Positions 15,928 to 25,691 are shown, counted from the stretch's first letter. The stretch is 44,731 bases of DNA from Candidatus Lachnoclostridium pullistercoris (GCA_019119775.1 DWWL01000021.1:1-44731); one strand, 5' to 3'. Notes: generated by a model from the letters alone, not told the origin. Numbers and translations: made by a program.

Positions 15928-17796
15928 ATGCAAGCAATCATCTTAGCCGCAGGAATGGGAAAGCGTTTAAAACAGCTGACCCGCAACAACACGAAATGTA
16001 TGGTAAAGGTGGGCGGCGTCCCTCTGATCAACCGGACGCTCCGCCAGCTGGACAGCCTGGACCTGTCCCGGATCATTATTGTGACCGGATATGAGGGCCA
16101 GAAGCTGCGGGACCACATCGCCTCTCTGGATGTGAAAACCCCCGTCTGCTTCATCGACAATCCCATATACGACAAGACCAACAATATCTATTCCCTGGCC
16201 CTGGCCAGCGAGTATCTGGTGGCGGAAGACACTCTGCTCCTGGAGTCCGACATTATCTTCGAGGATTCCGTGATCCGCTGTCTGGTGGAAGACGAGAGGG
16301 AGAGCCTGGCTCTGGTGGCCAAATACGAGTCCTGGATGGACGGCACCTGCGTGAAGCTGTCCGAGAACGACGACATCGAGGCCATGATCCCGGGCAGCCA
16401 GTTTTCCTTCCGGGACGCAGGCGACTATTATAAAACCGTAAACCTGTACAAATTCAGCCGTTCCTTCTCCGCCACCCACTATGTGCCTTTCCTGGAAGCC
16501 TACACAAAAGCTCTCGGCAACAACGAGTACTACGAGCAGGTCCTCAAAGTGATCGTCATGCTGGACAACCCGGGCATCAAGGCCAAGCGCCTGGACGACT
16601 CACAAAAATGGTATGAGATCGACGACATCCAGGACCTGGACATCGCCGAATCCCTGTTTGCGGAGGACAAAGACCGCCTTCCCCTGATCCAGAGACGGTA
16701 CGGCGGCTACTGGCGGTATCCGAAAATGCTGGATTTCTGCTATCTTGTCAACTGCTATTACCCGCCGAAGAAAATGCTGGAGGAGATGAAGGCCAATTTT
16801 GACAGCCTGATCTGCCAGTATCCGTCCGGCATGTACGTGAACTCTCTTCTTGCCGGCAGAAACTTCGGCGTCCGTCAGGACCAGATCGTCCCCGGAAACG
16901 GAGCTGCCGAGCTGATCAAGCTCCTGGCGGAAAAAATGGACGGAAAGGTGGGCGTGATCCGTCCCACGTTTGAGGAGTACGCCAACCGCCGCTCTGAAGA
17001 TGACGTGGTGGTGATGAATCCCTCCGATCCTGATTTCCGGTACGGGGCAGACGAGATCATGGATTTCTTCGGAAAGACGGAGATCAGACATCTGGTGATC
17101 ATCAACCCCGACAATCCTTCCGGCAACTATATTCCGAAGCGCGATATTCTCCGGCTGGCCGCCTGGACGAAGGAGCGGGGAATCCAGCTGATCGTGGACG
17201 AATCCTTTATTGACTTCGCGTCGGAGCAGACAGAGGAAAATGACCCGGCAGACGGCCGGAACGTCTCCCCTGCCGGCGCCGGCACCATCCTGGACGAGGC
17301 TCTTCTGGATGAATATCCCCACATGACCGTGATCAAGAGCATCTCCAAGTCCTATGGCGTTCCCGGTCTGCGCCTGGGGATCGCCGCCAGCGGAGACAGG
17401 GAGCTGATCGCGTCCTTAAAGAAAGAGGCAGCCATCTGGAACATCAACTCTCTGGCTGAATTTTACATGCAGATCGAGGAGAAATACCGGAAAAACTATG
17501 CCGCATCCCTGAAGCTCCTTCAGGCGGAGCGGAGCCGTTTCGCCGCAGAGCTGGAAACCGTTCCCGGAATCCGGGTTCTTCCCTCCCAGGCCAACTACCT
17601 GATGGCGGAGCTCACCGGCTGTTCCTCCAAATGGCTGACGGAGCAGCTCTTAAACTGCTTCAACATCCTGATCAAGGATCTTTCTTCCAAGATCCCCGGA
17701 GACCGGCAGTTTATCCGCATCGCTGTCCGCAACGAGGAGGACGACACCCGGTTAGCGGATGCGCTGAGGGAAATTATGAAGGAAAAGAAATTCTGA
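15928..17796 (+). CDS. Fused NTP-transferase (LicC/PntC-like) and PLP aminotransferase/decarboxylase
   Basis: A single 622-aa frame with two enzyme domains. Residues 1-245 are a sugar/choline-phosphate nucleotidyltransferase: LAAGMGKRL (6-14), TKCMVKVGGVPL with Lys23 and Lys27, and metal Asp108 in LLESDIIF. Residues about 255-622 are a fold-type I PLP enzyme of the HisC/CobD class: GNGAAELI (323-330), NPDNPSGN (393-400), Asp424 in VDESF, the PLP lysine Lys474 in SISKSYGVPGLRLG and Arg597 in FIRIAV. A plausible job is PLP-dependent formation of an amino-alcohol phosphate or aminoalkylphosphonate, then its activation with CTP for LicD (inference). CobD-like threonine- or serine-phosphate decarboxylation and phosphonoalanine decarboxylation both fit; no phosphonate-forming mutase is in the window. 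The start at 15928 follows AGGAGAT. Confidence 0.87.
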   Translation: MQAIILAAGMGKRLKQLTRNNTKCMVKVGGVPLINRTLRQLDSLDLSRIIIVTGYEGQKLRDHIASLDVKTPVCFIDNPIYDKTNNIYSLALASEYLVAEDTLLLESDIIFEDSVIRCLVEDERESLALVAKYESWMDGTCVKLSENDDIEAMIPGSQFSFRDAGDYYKTVNLYKFSRSFSATHYVPFLEAYTKALGNNEYYEQVLKVIVMLDNPGIKAKRLDDSQKWYEIDDIQDLDIAESLFAEDKDRLPLIQRRYGGYWRYPKMLDFCYLVNCYYPPKKMLEEMKANFDSLICQYPSGMYVNSLLAGRNFGVRQDQIVPGNGAAELIKLLAEKMDGKVGVIRPTFEEYANRRSEDDVVVMNPSDPDFRYGADEIMDFFGKTEIRHLVIINPDNPSGNYIPKRDILRLAAWTKERGIQLIVDESFIDFASEQTEENDPADGRNVSPAGAGTILDEALLDEYPHMTVIKSISKSYGVPGLRLGIAASGDRELIASLKKEAAIWNINSLAEFYMQIEEKYRKNYAASLKLLQAERSRFAAELETVPGIRVLPSQANYLMAELTGCSSKWLTEQLLNCFNILIKDLSSKIPGDRQFIRIAVRNEEDDTRLADALREIMKEKKF

Positions 17797-17812
17797 AATC
17801 AGCCTGCAATGC

Positions 17813-17868
17813 AAACGCCCCTGCGGCTTGCCCGGATCAAAAGTCCTGGCTGCCGCGGGGGCGTTTTT
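17813..17868 (+). terminator. Rho-independent terminator after the fused cytidylyltransferase gene
   Basis: A 15-bp stem (AAACGCCCCTGCGGC paired with its near-perfect complement, one G-T pair) with a 24-nt loop ends in T5. It lies in the 86-bp gap between convergent genes and mainly serves the plus strand. Confidence 0.8.
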
Positions 17869-17882
17869 CAGCTCTCGCTATC

Positions 17883-18986
17883 CTATATTTCCAGCTCCCG
17901 CTCCGCCGCGTTCATGGCGGACTCGATCACTTTGTCCATGTCGTAGTATTTGTACTCGCCCAGCCTTCCGCCGAAGAGCACGTTCTGCTCGCCGGCCGCC
18001 AGCTCGGCGTACTTCTGGTAGAGAGCCTGATTTTTCTCGTCGTTGACCGGATAGTAGGGTTCCATGCCTTCCTTCCAGTCCACCGGATACTCTCTGGTGA
18101 TCACCGTCTTCTCCTGGGTTCCGAACTCAAAGTGCTTGTGCTCGATGATCCTGGTGTAGGGAGTTTCCCGGTCAGTGTAGTTGACCACAGCCACTCCCTG
18201 GTAATTGTCCATGTCCTTGACCTCCGTCTCAAAGCGCAGGCTCCGGTACTCCAGTTTTCCAAAGCAGTAGCCGAAATATCCGTCGATGGTGCCGGTGTAG
18301 ATCACTTTCTCTCCCAGGCTGTCATAATGCTCCTTATCCTTCAGATAATCCTTTCCCAGCTCCACATCGCAGTCCGCGAACAGCCGGTCAATGATCACGT
18401 TGTAGCCGCCTATGGGGATTCCCTGATACCGGTCGTTGAAATAGTTGTTGTCATAGGTGTAGCGGACGGGAAGGCGCTTGATAATAAACGCCGGCAGATC
18501 CCTGCACTGCCGTCCCCACTGTTTCTCCGTGTAGCCCTTCACCAGCTTGCGGTAAATGTCGATGCCCACCAGGCTGATGGCCTGCTCCTCCAGGTTTTTC
18601 GGCTCTCCCTGGATGCCCTTTCTCTGCTCCTCAATGATGGAACGGGCCTGAGCCGGAGTGGAGATCCCCCACATTTTGCTGAAGGTGTTCATATTGAAGG
18701 GCATGTTGTACATCTGCCCTTTAAAGTTGGCCATGGGGCTGTTGGTATACCGGTTGAAATCTGCCAGGCTGTTGACAAAATCCCAGACCTTCCGATTGCT
18801 GGTGTGGAAAATATGGGCGCCGTACTTGTGGACGTGGATTCCTTCCATGTCCTCGCAGTACACATTTCCGCCCAGGTGGTTCCTCTTCTCCACCACCAGG
18901 CACTTCTTTCCCTGCTTTGCCGCCAGATAGGCAAACACGCCGTTGTAAAGCCCGGCTCCCACCAGCACATAATCATATTTTTTCAT
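17883..18986 (-). CDS. glf: UDP-galactopyranose mutase
   Basis: A 367-aa flavoenzyme interconverting UDP-galactopyranose and UDP-galactofuranose, the donor for Galf in surface glycans. Visible features are the FAD-binding N-terminus (YDYVLVGAGLYNGVFAYLAA), the acidic strand end VVEKRNHLGGN, the substrate region KYGAHIFHTSN, YTEKQWGRQC, RLPVRYTYDNNYFNDRYQGIP with active-site Arg and Tyr residues, and the late Arg-containing GGRLGEYKYYDMD. Length is normal for the family. The protein is cytosolic. It is the last gene of the leftward nucleotide-sugar unit, 74 bp after glmM, and converges on the fused cytidylyltransferase gene. It supports assigning the GT2 at 14900 as a Galf transferase. Confidence 0.96.
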   Translation of the reverse strand: MKKYDYVLVGAGLYNGVFAYLAAKQGKKCLVVEKRNHLGGNVYCEDMEGIHVHKYGAHIFHTSNRKVWDFVNSLADFNRYTNSPMANFKGQMYNMPFNMNTFSKMWGISTPAQARSIIEEQRKGIQGEPKNLEEQAISLVGIDIYRKLVKGYTEKQWGRQCRDLPAFIIKRLPVRYTYDNNYFNDRYQGIPIGGYNVIIDRLFADCDVELGKDYLKDKEHYDSLGEKVIYTGTIDGYFGYCFGKLEYRSLRFETEVKDMDNYQGVAVVNYTDRETPYTRIIEHKHFEFGTQEKTVITREYPVDWKEGMEPYYPVNDEKNQALYQKYAELAAGEQNVLFGGRLGEYKYYDMDKVIESAMNAAERELEI

Positions 18987-19060
18987 CTGTCATGTTCTCC
19001 TCGTTCTTATTGCCCGCCGCGGCAGGCCGGTCCCTGCCGCCTTCCTGCGGCACGCAGTTC

Positions 19061-20416
19061 TTACTGCAGCACATGACCTTTCTGCTTCATAACTGCAATT
19101 ACCTGATCCACGTATTTTTCACAGGTATCGTGATCCGGCGCCTCCACCATCACACGCACCACCGGCTCCGTTCCCGACTGGCGCAGCAGGATCCGGCCGT
19201 CGTCTCCCAGAGCCTCGGTCACTTTCGCCACTTCCGCCTGCACGTCGGCATCCTCCTGAGCCGCTTTCTTATCCTTCACACGCACATTTTTCAGCACCTG
19301 GGGGTAGATCTCCACCTCAGAGGCCAGCTGATCTAAGGGCTGCTTCTTCTCCAGCATCACTTCCATCACCTTTAAGGAGGTGAGAATTCCGTCTCCCGTG
19401 GTGGCGTTCTTGCTGAAGATGATGTGGCCGGACTGCTCTCCGCCCAGACAGTAGCCGTTCTGAGACATGTTCTCATAGACGTATTTGTCGCCCACTGCCG
19501 TCTTCTCGTAGCCGATTCCTTCCCGGTCCAGAGCCTTGTAAAGGCCGAAGTTGGACATGATGGTGGTGACAATCTTATTTCCCACCAAAGCTCCCTGCTC
19601 CTTCATGTACTTTCCGCATATGTACATGATCAGGTCGCCGTCCACCAGATTTCCGTGACAGTCCACCGCCAGACAGCGGTCCGCGTCTCCGTCGTAGGCA
19701 AAGCCCACGTCGCAGCCTTCCTCCACCACATATTTCTGCAGACCTTCGATGTGGGTGGAACCGCAGCCGGTGTTGATATTCAAGCCGTTGGGCTCGTTGT
19801 TGATCACATGAGTCTCCGCCCCCAGCGCGTCAAACACGCTCTTTGCGATGGCGGAGGCGCTTCCGTTGGCGCAGTCCAAAGCCACCTTCCGGTTCTTGAA
19901 AGAACGGGTGGCGATAGAGATCAGATAGCCGATGTAGCGGTTTCTGCCCGCCGCGAAATCCACCGTTTTCCCGATATTGTCCTTCGTGGCAAAGGGGATC
20001 TCCCCCGCCTCACCGTCTAAGTACTTCTCGATCTCTTCGATCACGCTCTCTTCCAGCTTTTCCCCTCTCTCGTTGATCACCTTGATGCCGTTGTCATAGT
20101 AGGGGTTGTGGCTGGCGGAGATCATAATGCCGCAGTGGAATCCTTCCGTGCGCACCACGTAGGACACGCTGGGAGTGGTGGTGACATGGAGCAGATAAGC
20201 GTCCGCTCCCGAGGCCGTAAGCCCGGCCACCAGGGAATACTCAAACATATAGCTGCTCCGTCTCGTATCCTTGCCGATGACGATCCGGCACTTCTCGCCG
20301 GGATTCTTCTTTCCGTAATACCAGCCCAGGAAACGGCCTACTTTGTAGGCGTGCTCCACCGTCAGATCCACGTTGGCTTCTCCGCGGAAGCCGTCTGTTC
20401 CAAAATACTTGCCCAT
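19061..20416 (-). CDS. glmM: Phosphoglucosamine mutase
   Basis: A 451-aa alpha-D-phosphohexomutase converting GlcN-6-P to GlcN-1-P for UDP-GlcNAc and hence peptidoglycan. It starts MGKYFGTDGFRGEAN, which is diagnostic for GlmM. The active-site serine loop ISASHNP has catalytic Ser102, the metal loop is DGDADRC, the sugar-binding loop GGEQSGH, and the phosphate-binding loop RQSGTEPVVRVM lies near the C-terminus. Length is standard. It sits 16 bp after rfbD, so it appears to be co-transcribed with rhamnose genes rather than with the usual cdaA-ybbR partners. This ties amino-sugar supply to surface glycan synthesis in this strain (inference). Confidence 0.96.
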   Translation of the reverse strand: MGKYFGTDGFRGEANVDLTVEHAYKVGRFLGWYYGKKNPGEKCRIVIGKDTRRSSYMFEYSLVAGLTASGADAYLLHVTTTPSVSYVVRTEGFHCGIMISASHNPYYDNGIKVINERGEKLEESVIEEIEKYLDGEAGEIPFATKDNIGKTVDFAAGRNRYIGYLISIATRSFKNRKVALDCANGSASAIAKSVFDALGAETHVINNEPNGLNINTGCGSTHIEGLQKYVVEEGCDVGFAYDGDADRCLAVDCHGNLVDGDLIMYICGKYMKEQGALVGNKIVTTIMSNFGLYKALDREGIGYEKTAVGDKYVYENMSQNGYCLGGEQSGHIIFSKNATTGDGILTSLKVMEVMLEKKQPLDQLASEVEIYPQVLKNVRVKDKKAAQEDADVQAEVAKVTEALGDDGRILLRQSGTEPVVRVMVEAPDHDTCEKYVDQVIAVMKQKGHVLQ

Positions 20417-20432
20417 GCTTCTGTCACTCCTT

Positions 20433-21275
20433 TTAGATCAGTTTCAAGTATCTCTCCAGTGCGTCCTGCCAGGACGGAAGACGCTCGAAACCATTTTCTG
20501 TCAGCTTTTCCTTGCTCATGCGGCTGTTGAACGGTCTGGCTGCCTTCGCCGGATACTCGGCGCTGGTCACCGGCGTCACTTCCACGCTGTCCATGCCCGC
20601 TTTCTTAAAGATCTCACAGGCAAACTCATACCAGCTGCACAGCCCCTCGTTGGTGGCGTGGTAGCGGCCGTATTTGTCTGTCTGGATCATATCCACCAGA
20701 AGCCTTGCCAGGTCGTAGGTGTAGGTGGGGGAACCGATCTGGTCGTTTACCACGCTGACCTTTCCCCTTTCCTTTCCCAGCCGGAGCATGGTCTTGATGA
20801 AGTTTTTGCCGTTTACGCCGAACACCCAGGCAATGCGGACGATAAAATATTTCTCCAGCAGCTCTTCCACCGCCAGCTCGCCCTCGTATTTGGTCTGACC
20901 GTACACATTTAAGGGGTGTCTCTCGTCATCCGGCTCCCAGGGCCTCTCGCCCTGGCCGTCAAACACGTAATCCGTGCTGATATACATCATGGGAATGTCC
21001 AGTTCTCTGCACACTGCGGCGATGTTCCTGGTGCCTTCCCCGTTGATCTTCCGGCACAGCTCCACATTATCCTCAGCCGCATCTACTGCAGTATATGCGG
21101 CGCAGTGCATCACCGCATCAGGTCCCACTTCTTTTATTACCCGCTCGCAGGCCGCGGCGTCGGTCACGTCCATGTTGTCCACGTCCGTTCCCACGCCCTC
21201 GATGCCCCGCTTTGCCAGCTCATTCATCACGTCAAAGCCCAGCTGGCCATTGACGCCCGTCACAAGAATTTTCAT
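20433..21275 (-). CDS. rfbD: dTDP-4-dehydrorhamnose reductase
   Basis: A 280-aa short-chain dehydrogenase/reductase catalysing the last step to dTDP-L-rhamnose. It has the N-terminal NAD(P)-binding loop GVNGQLG (7-13), DVTDAAACERVIKEVGPDAVMHCAAYTAVDAAE, STDYVFDG and the catalytic YGQTKYEGE (YxxxK). The C-terminal block RPFNSRMSKEKL is typical of RfbD. The start codon overlaps the last base of the rfbB stop, so the two are coupled. Normal length, cytosolic. Confidence 0.95.
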   Translation of the reverse strand: MKILVTGVNGQLGFDVMNELAKRGIEGVGTDVDNMDVTDAAACERVIKEVGPDAVMHCAAYTAVDAAEDNVELCRKINGEGTRNIAAVCRELDIPMMYISTDYVFDGQGERPWEPDDERHPLNVYGQTKYEGELAVEELLEKYFIVRIAWVFGVNGKNFIKTMLRLGKERGKVSVVNDQIGSPTYTYDLARLLVDMIQTDKYGRYHATNEGLCSWYEFACEIFKKAGMDSVEVTPVTSAEYPAKAARPFNSRMSKEKLTENGFERLPSWQDALERYLKLI

Positions 21276-22297
21276 TATAACCGCTCCCCGTACATTTTTT
21301 CAAAATAGCTGGTATACTCACCGTTGATGATGTGCTCCCACCACTCCTTGTTGTCCAGATACCACTGGATCGTCTGCTTCATGCCCGTGTCAAACACGTA
21401 CTGGGGCTTCCAGCCCAGCTCCGTCTCAATCTTTGCCGGGTCGATAGCGTATCTGCGGTCATGGCCGGGACGGTCCTTTACAAACTTGATCAGGCTCTCC
21501 GGCTTGTCCAGGGCCTTTAAGATGGTCTTTACCACTTCCAGGTTCGTTCTCTCGTTGTGCTCTCCAATGTTGTACACCTCGCCCACGCGGCCTTTCTCCA
21601 GGATCAGATCGATGGCCACGCAGTGGTCAGATACGTGGAGCCAGTCTCTCACGTTCTCTCCCGTTCCGTATACCGGCAGCTCCTCGTCCGCCAGGGCACG
21701 GCTGATGATCAGAGGAATCAGCTTCTCCGGGAACTGATAAGGGCCGTAGTTATTGGAGCAGCGGGAGATGGTCACCGGGATCCCGAAGGTCCTGTGGTAA
21801 GCCATGACAAATAAGTCCGCGCTGGCCTTGGAGGAAGAATAGGGGCTGGATGTGTGCAGCGGCGTCTCCTCCGTAAAGAACAGATCCGGGCGGTCTAAGG
21901 GCAGATCTCCGTACACCTCGTCGGTGGACACCTGGTGGAATCTCTTGATCCCGTACTCCTTGCAGGCGTCAAGAAGGGTGGTGGTTCCCATCACGTTGGT
22001 CCTCACAAAGCTCTCCGGATCCTCAATGGAGCGGTCCACATGGCTCTCCGCCGCGAAATTGACGATGATATCCGGTTTCTCCTTCTCAAACAGGTCAAAC
22101 ACAAACTTCCGGTCCGCAATGTCTCCCCGGATGAACTTGTAATTGGGGGCGTTCTCCACCTCTGTCAGGTTCTCCAGGTTTCCCGCATAGGTTAAAAGAT
22201 CCAGATTGATGATCTGATGCTCCGGATATTTCTTTACCATATGGATCACAAAATTGGAACCGATAAATCCGGCTCCGCCAGTCACTACGATTTTCAT
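21275..22297 (-). CDS. rfbB: dTDP-glucose 4,6-dehydratase
   Basis: From ATG 22297 it is 340 aa; AGGAGG lies 5 nt upstream, inside the longer GTG frame that begins at 22312. It converts dTDP-glucose to dTDP-4-keto-6-deoxyglucose. Motifs are GGAGFIGSNF (NAD loop, about 7-16), NFAAESHVDRSIEDP, STDEVYGDL with the Asp-Glu catalytic pair, and SPYSSSKASAD with the YxxxK site. SRCSNNYGPYQFPEKLIP matches the substrate-binding block of the family. It follows rfbA by 67 bp and overlaps rfbD by 1 bp. Confidence 0.96.
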   Translation of the reverse strand: MKIVVTGGAGFIGSNFVIHMVKKYPEHQIINLDLLTYAGNLENLTEVENAPNYKFIRGDIADRKFVFDLFEKEKPDIIVNFAAESHVDRSIEDPESFVRTNVMGTTTLLDACKEYGIKRFHQVSTDEVYGDLPLDRPDLFFTEETPLHTSSPYSSSKASADLFVMAYHRTFGIPVTISRCSNNYGPYQFPEKLIPLIISRALADEELPVYGTGENVRDWLHVSDHCVAIDLILEKGRVGEVYNIGEHNERTNLEVVKTILKALDKPESLIKFVKDRPGHDRRYAIDPAKIETELGWKPQYVFDTGMKQTIQWYLDNKEWWEHIINGEYTSYFEKMYGERL

Positions 22298-22364
22298 GTC
22301 TTCCTCCTTCACCGGGCGGCTCGTGACGGCCGCCCTGCTCTCTCTTTTATTCTCGGACAGCCCC

Positions 22365-23258
22365 TTATTCTCCAGACAGCTTATCCACGTATTTTCCGTC
22401 CAGCACGTCCTTTAAGTACTTGCCGTACTGGTTTTTCTTCAGTACCTCATAGGCTTCCAGCACCTGCTCTTTAGTGATCCAGCCGTTTAAATAGCCGATC
22501 TCCTCCAGACAGGCGATCTTCCGGTGCTGATGAGTCTCCACCGTCTTCACAAAGTTGGTGGCCTCCACCAGGGACTCGTGGGTTCCCGTATCCAGCCAGG
22601 TAAAGCCCTGTCCCAAAAGGATCACGTCCAGCTCCCCGTTCTCCAGATAGATCCGGTTTAAATCGGTGATCTCCAGCTCCCCTCTGGCTGAAGGCTTTAA
22701 GTTTTTCGCGTACTCCACCACCTTATTGTCGTAGAAATAAAGGCCGGTGACGCAGTAGTTGGACTTCGGCTTTTCCGGCTTCTCCTCGATGGAGATGGCC
22801 TTGCCGTTCTCGTCAAACTCCACAATGCCGAACCTCTCCGGATCGTCCACGTAGTAGCCGAACACGGTGGCTCCCGTCTCCTTGGCTGCCGCGGCACGGA
22901 GCCGCTTTTTCAGTCCCTGACCCTGGAAAATGTTGTCCCCCAGGATCATGGCCACATGGTCGTCCCCGATGAACTCCTCGCCGATGATAAATGCCTGGGC
23001 CAGGCCGTCAGGACTGGGCTGCACCGCGTAGGAGAGATGAACGCCGAACTGATGGCCGTCCCCCAGCAGGGACTCAAACCTGGGCGTGTCATCCGGGGTG
23101 GAAATGATCAGGATATCCCGGATCCCTGCGTCCATGAGGACGGAGAGGGGATAGTAGATCATGGGCTTGTCATAGATTGGCAGAAGCTGCTTGGACGTCA
23201 CTTTCGTCAGCGGATAGAGCCTGGTGCCGGATCCGCCGGCCAGAATGATTCCTTTCAT
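22365..23258 (-). CDS. rfbA: Glucose-1-phosphate thymidylyltransferase
   Basis: From ATG 23258 it is 297 aa, the normal size; GGGAGG lies 7 nt upstream. It makes dTDP-glucose from dTTP and Glc-1-P, the first step of dTDP-rhamnose synthesis. The N-terminus [18 protein letters not shown] is the nucleotidyltransferase signature. [28 protein letters not shown] (metal Asp) and [13 protein letters not shown] with [12 protein letters not shown] complete the RmlA pattern. It is the first gene of the rfbA-rfbB-rfbD-glmM-glf series. The upstream 240 bp are AT-rich and probably carry its promoter; TTGCGG-N16-TATAGA is visible there, but weak. Confidence 0.96.
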   Translation of the reverse strand: MKGIILAGGSGTRLYPLTKVTSKQLLPIYDKPMIYYPLSVLMDAGIRDILIISTPDDTPRFESLLGDGHQFGVHLSYAVQPSPDGLAQAFIIGEEFIGDDHVAMILGDNIFQGQGLKKRLRAAAAKETGATVFGYYVDDPERFGIVEFDENGKAISIEEKPEKPKSNYCVTGLYFYDNKVVEYAKNLKPSARGELEITDLNRIYLENGELDVILLGQGFTWLDTGTHESLVEATNFVKTVETHQHRKIACLEEIGYLNGWITKEQVLEAYEVLKKNQYGKYLKDVLDGKYVDKLSGE

Positions 23259-23476
23259 ATGTGTACCTCCCGTATATGGAATATTTTTCACCGTAGTACA
23301 TTTTCTATATCATCATAACGTAGAACCGCAAAATATACTTTAAGTATCTTTTACTATATTATTAACAAAAACATAGAAATTACTGCAAAATGGCCATATA
23401 ACACATCAAATATACTATAGAAGCCGCTAAAATTCAAGGAAAACCGGGCGTTTCGGCCCAGCTCCAAACCAGACGG

Positions 23477-23503
23477 AAAGGCCCGGCTGCGGACCGGGCC
23501 TTT
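23477..23503 (-). terminator. Terminator after the membrane pyrophosphatase gene
   Basis: A 10-bp perfect stem (AAAGGCCCGG with complement CCGGGCCTTT, 7-nt loop) starts 10 bp after the hppA stop codon. The T-tract is only the stem's own TTT, so termination is likely but not certain. Confidence 0.6.
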
Positions 23504-23513
23504 CGCCCTTCTG

Positions 23514-25496
23514 TCAGAACAGAGGGCCGACCGCCAGAAACAGGGGCGCAAACACCAGGGAAACGATGGTCATCAGCTTGATCAGAATGTTGATGGAGGG
23601 GCCGGAAGTGTCCTTGAATGGATCTCCCACCGTGTCGCCCACCACGGCCGCCTTGTGGGGTTCGCTCCCCTTTCCGCCGTGGGCTCCGCCCTCAATATAC
23701 TTTTTCGCATTGTCCCAGGCGCCGCCGGCATTTGCCATAAACACTGCCATCAGAACTCCTGTGAGCAGGGCCCCGGCAAGCATTCCGCCCAGAGCGTCCG
23801 TCCCCAGGAAAACTCCCATGGCCAGAGGCGCCGCCACGGCGACCAGGCCGGGAACCAGCATCTCCCTGAGAGCCGCCGTGGTGGAGATCCCCACGCAGGA
23901 GGTGTAGTCCGGCCGGCTCTCCCCTTTCAGAATGCCGGGATCCTCCCTAAACTGCCTGCGCACCTCCTCGATCATCCGATACGCCGCTTTGGATACGGAC
24001 TCCATGGTGATGGCGGAAAAGAGGAAGGGCAGCATTCCGCCGATGAACAGCCCGATGATCACCTTCGGGTTTAAAATGTCGATCGTCTCCAGCCGGACCG
24101 CCTGGGCATAGGACACGAAAAGTGCCAGGGCTGTCAGGGCCGCCGAACCGATGGCAAAGCCTTTTCCCACAGCCGCAGTGGTGTTTCCCACGCTGTCCAG
24201 CCGGTCTGTGATATTTCTCACGCTCTCATCCAGCCCGGCCATCTCGGCAATCCCTCCCGCGTTGTCCGCGATGGGGCCATAGGCGTCCACGGCGATGGTG
24301 CTTCCCGTGGTGGCCAGCATCCCCACAGCCGCCAGGGCAATGCCGTAAAGCCCGGCTGCCATGTAGGAGAGAAGAATGCCCACAGAGATAAACAGAATGG
24401 GAGCCACCGTTGACCGCATTCCCACCGCCAGGCCGGAGATGATGTTGGTGGCCGCCCCCGTCTCCGACTGCTCTGCGATCCGCTTTACCGATCCGTATTT
24501 GTCAGAGGTGTAGACCTCTGTGATCTGGCCGATGATAAATCCCACTGTCAGGCCGGCGATCACGGCTCCCGCCTCTTTAAGCCGTCCGAAAAACAGGGAG
24601 CTTAAGCCCAGGGAGGCGGCAATCACAATGGCATAGGCCACATAGCTGCCGAAATTCAGGGCTTTCTGGGGATCTCCCCCTTCTTTTCCCTTCACGAAAA
24701 AAGTTCCGATCACGGAAGCCGCCGCTCCGACAGCCGCCAGCGCCAGAGGGAAGAAAGCTCCCTTTTCCTGCCAGGAGACAACACCCAGGGTCACAGCCGA
24801 CACGATGGCCCCCACATAGGACTCAAACAGATCAGCTCCCATGCCGGCCACATCTCCCACATTGTCCCCCACATTGTCGGCGATCACCGCCGGATTTCTG
24901 GGGTCATCCTCGGGGATTCCAGCCTCCACCTTTCCCACCAGATCCGCGCCCACATCCGCGGCCTTGGTGTAAATGCCGCCGCCCACCCGGGCAAACAGGG
25001 CGATGGAGGAGGCGCCCAGGCTGTAGCCGGTGAGCACATCCACATTCCCCGTGATCAGATAGATGGATCCGGCGCCCAAAAGGCCCAGGCCCACCACGCA
25101 CAGACCCATCACGGCGCCGCCCTTGTAGGCGATCCCCAGGGCTTTCCCCATGCCGCCGGTCATGGCCCCGTTGGCCGTTCTCACGTTGGCGTCCGTGGCC
25201 ACCTGCATGCCGAAATATCCGGCCAGAGTGGAGAATGCCGCTCCGACGAGAAAGCACAGGGCGGTGATCCAGTTGCCGATTCCCACGCCGATAAGCAGAA
25301 AGAGCACAGCCACAAATACCGCCAGCATGCGGTACTCCGCCCGCAGAAATGCCTGCGCTCCTTCTTTGATGGCTCCCGCGATCTCCCGCATTTTCTCATT
25401 TCCCATGTCCTGCCCGCGCACCATGGACGCCAGCGCCAGGGCAAAGATCAGGGCGGCAGCTCCCGCCGCCGGTGTCAGCCACATCATTGTTTTCAT
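23514..25496 (-). CDS. hppA: Membrane ion-translocating pyrophosphatase
   Basis: A 660-aa membrane pyrophosphatase with about 16 helices that couples PPi hydrolysis to Na+ or H+ export. Signature blocks are [44 protein letters not shown] (PPi/Mg binding), [16 protein letters not shown] and, near the C-terminus, KKYIEGG...[21 protein letters not shown]. The motif [16 protein letters not shown] has Ala, not Lys, at the diagnostic position and Gly three residues on, the K+-dependent pattern. Na+ versus H+ transport cannot be decided by eye. It starts at ATG 25496 with AGGAGGTG upstream and has its own candidate promoter and terminator, so it is monocistronic. It recycles PPi made by nucleotide-sugar synthesis and other anabolism. 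Confidence 0.96.
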   Translation of the reverse strand: MKTMMWLTPAAGAAALIFALALASMVRGQDMGNEKMREIAGAIKEGAQAFLRAEYRMLAVFVAVLFLLIGVGIGNWITALCFLVGAAFSTLAGYFGMQVATDANVRTANGAMTGGMGKALGIAYKGGAVMGLCVVGLGLLGAGSIYLITGNVDVLTGYSLGASSIALFARVGGGIYTKAADVGADLVGKVEAGIPEDDPRNPAVIADNVGDNVGDVAGMGADLFESYVGAIVSAVTLGVVSWQEKGAFFPLALAAVGAAASVIGTFFVKGKEGGDPQKALNFGSYVAYAIVIAASLGLSSLFFGRLKEAGAVIAGLTVGFIIGQITEVYTSDKYGSVKRIAEQSETGAATNIISGLAVGMRSTVAPILFISVGILLSYMAAGLYGIALAAVGMLATTGSTIAVDAYGPIADNAGGIAEMAGLDESVRNITDRLDSVGNTTAAVGKGFAIGSAALTALALFVSYAQAVRLETIDILNPKVIIGLFIGGMLPFLFSAITMESVSKAAYRMIEEVRRQFREDPGILKGESRPDYTSCVGISTTAALREMLVPGLVAVAAPLAMGVFLGTDALGGMLAGALLTGVLMAVFMANAGGAWDNAKKYIEGGAHGGKGSEPHKAAVVGDTVGDPFKDTSGPSINILIKLMTIVSLVFAPLFLAVGPLF

Positions 25497-25565
25497 AAAT
25501 GCTCACCTCCTGATAGCTGCCGGCCTTCCTGAAAAGCCGGAAAACTGACTGGTTTCTTTAATCAT

Positions 25566-25595
25566 ATCTTAATCCTTTTTCCATGCTCCCGTCAA
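25566..25595 (-). promoter_or_regulatory. Candidate sigma-A promoter of hppA
   Basis: On the minus strand TTGACG (25590-25595), an 18-bp spacer and TAAGAT (25566-25571) lie about 70 bp before the start codon. The leader contains a small CCGGC...GCCGG hairpin. Confidence 0.55.
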
Positions 25596-25691
25596 TAAAA
25601 CCCAGGCAGTCAAAAGAAGGTTTTCCCGCCGCGGCAAAGCCTTTGCGGCCCATTTTTCTGACAGGGAATAAAGTCCTCTGCTAAACAGGAA

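Noticed and set aside
17631..19076. A 481-codon plus-strand open frame
   Set aside because: It runs antisense to glf, an unambiguous UDP-galactopyranose mutase, and spans a terminator.
23259..23476. Small gene in the AT-rich gap between hppA and rfbA
   Set aside because: Frames there lack ribosome-binding sites and family similarity; the gap is better explained as the rfbA promoter region plus the hppA terminator.
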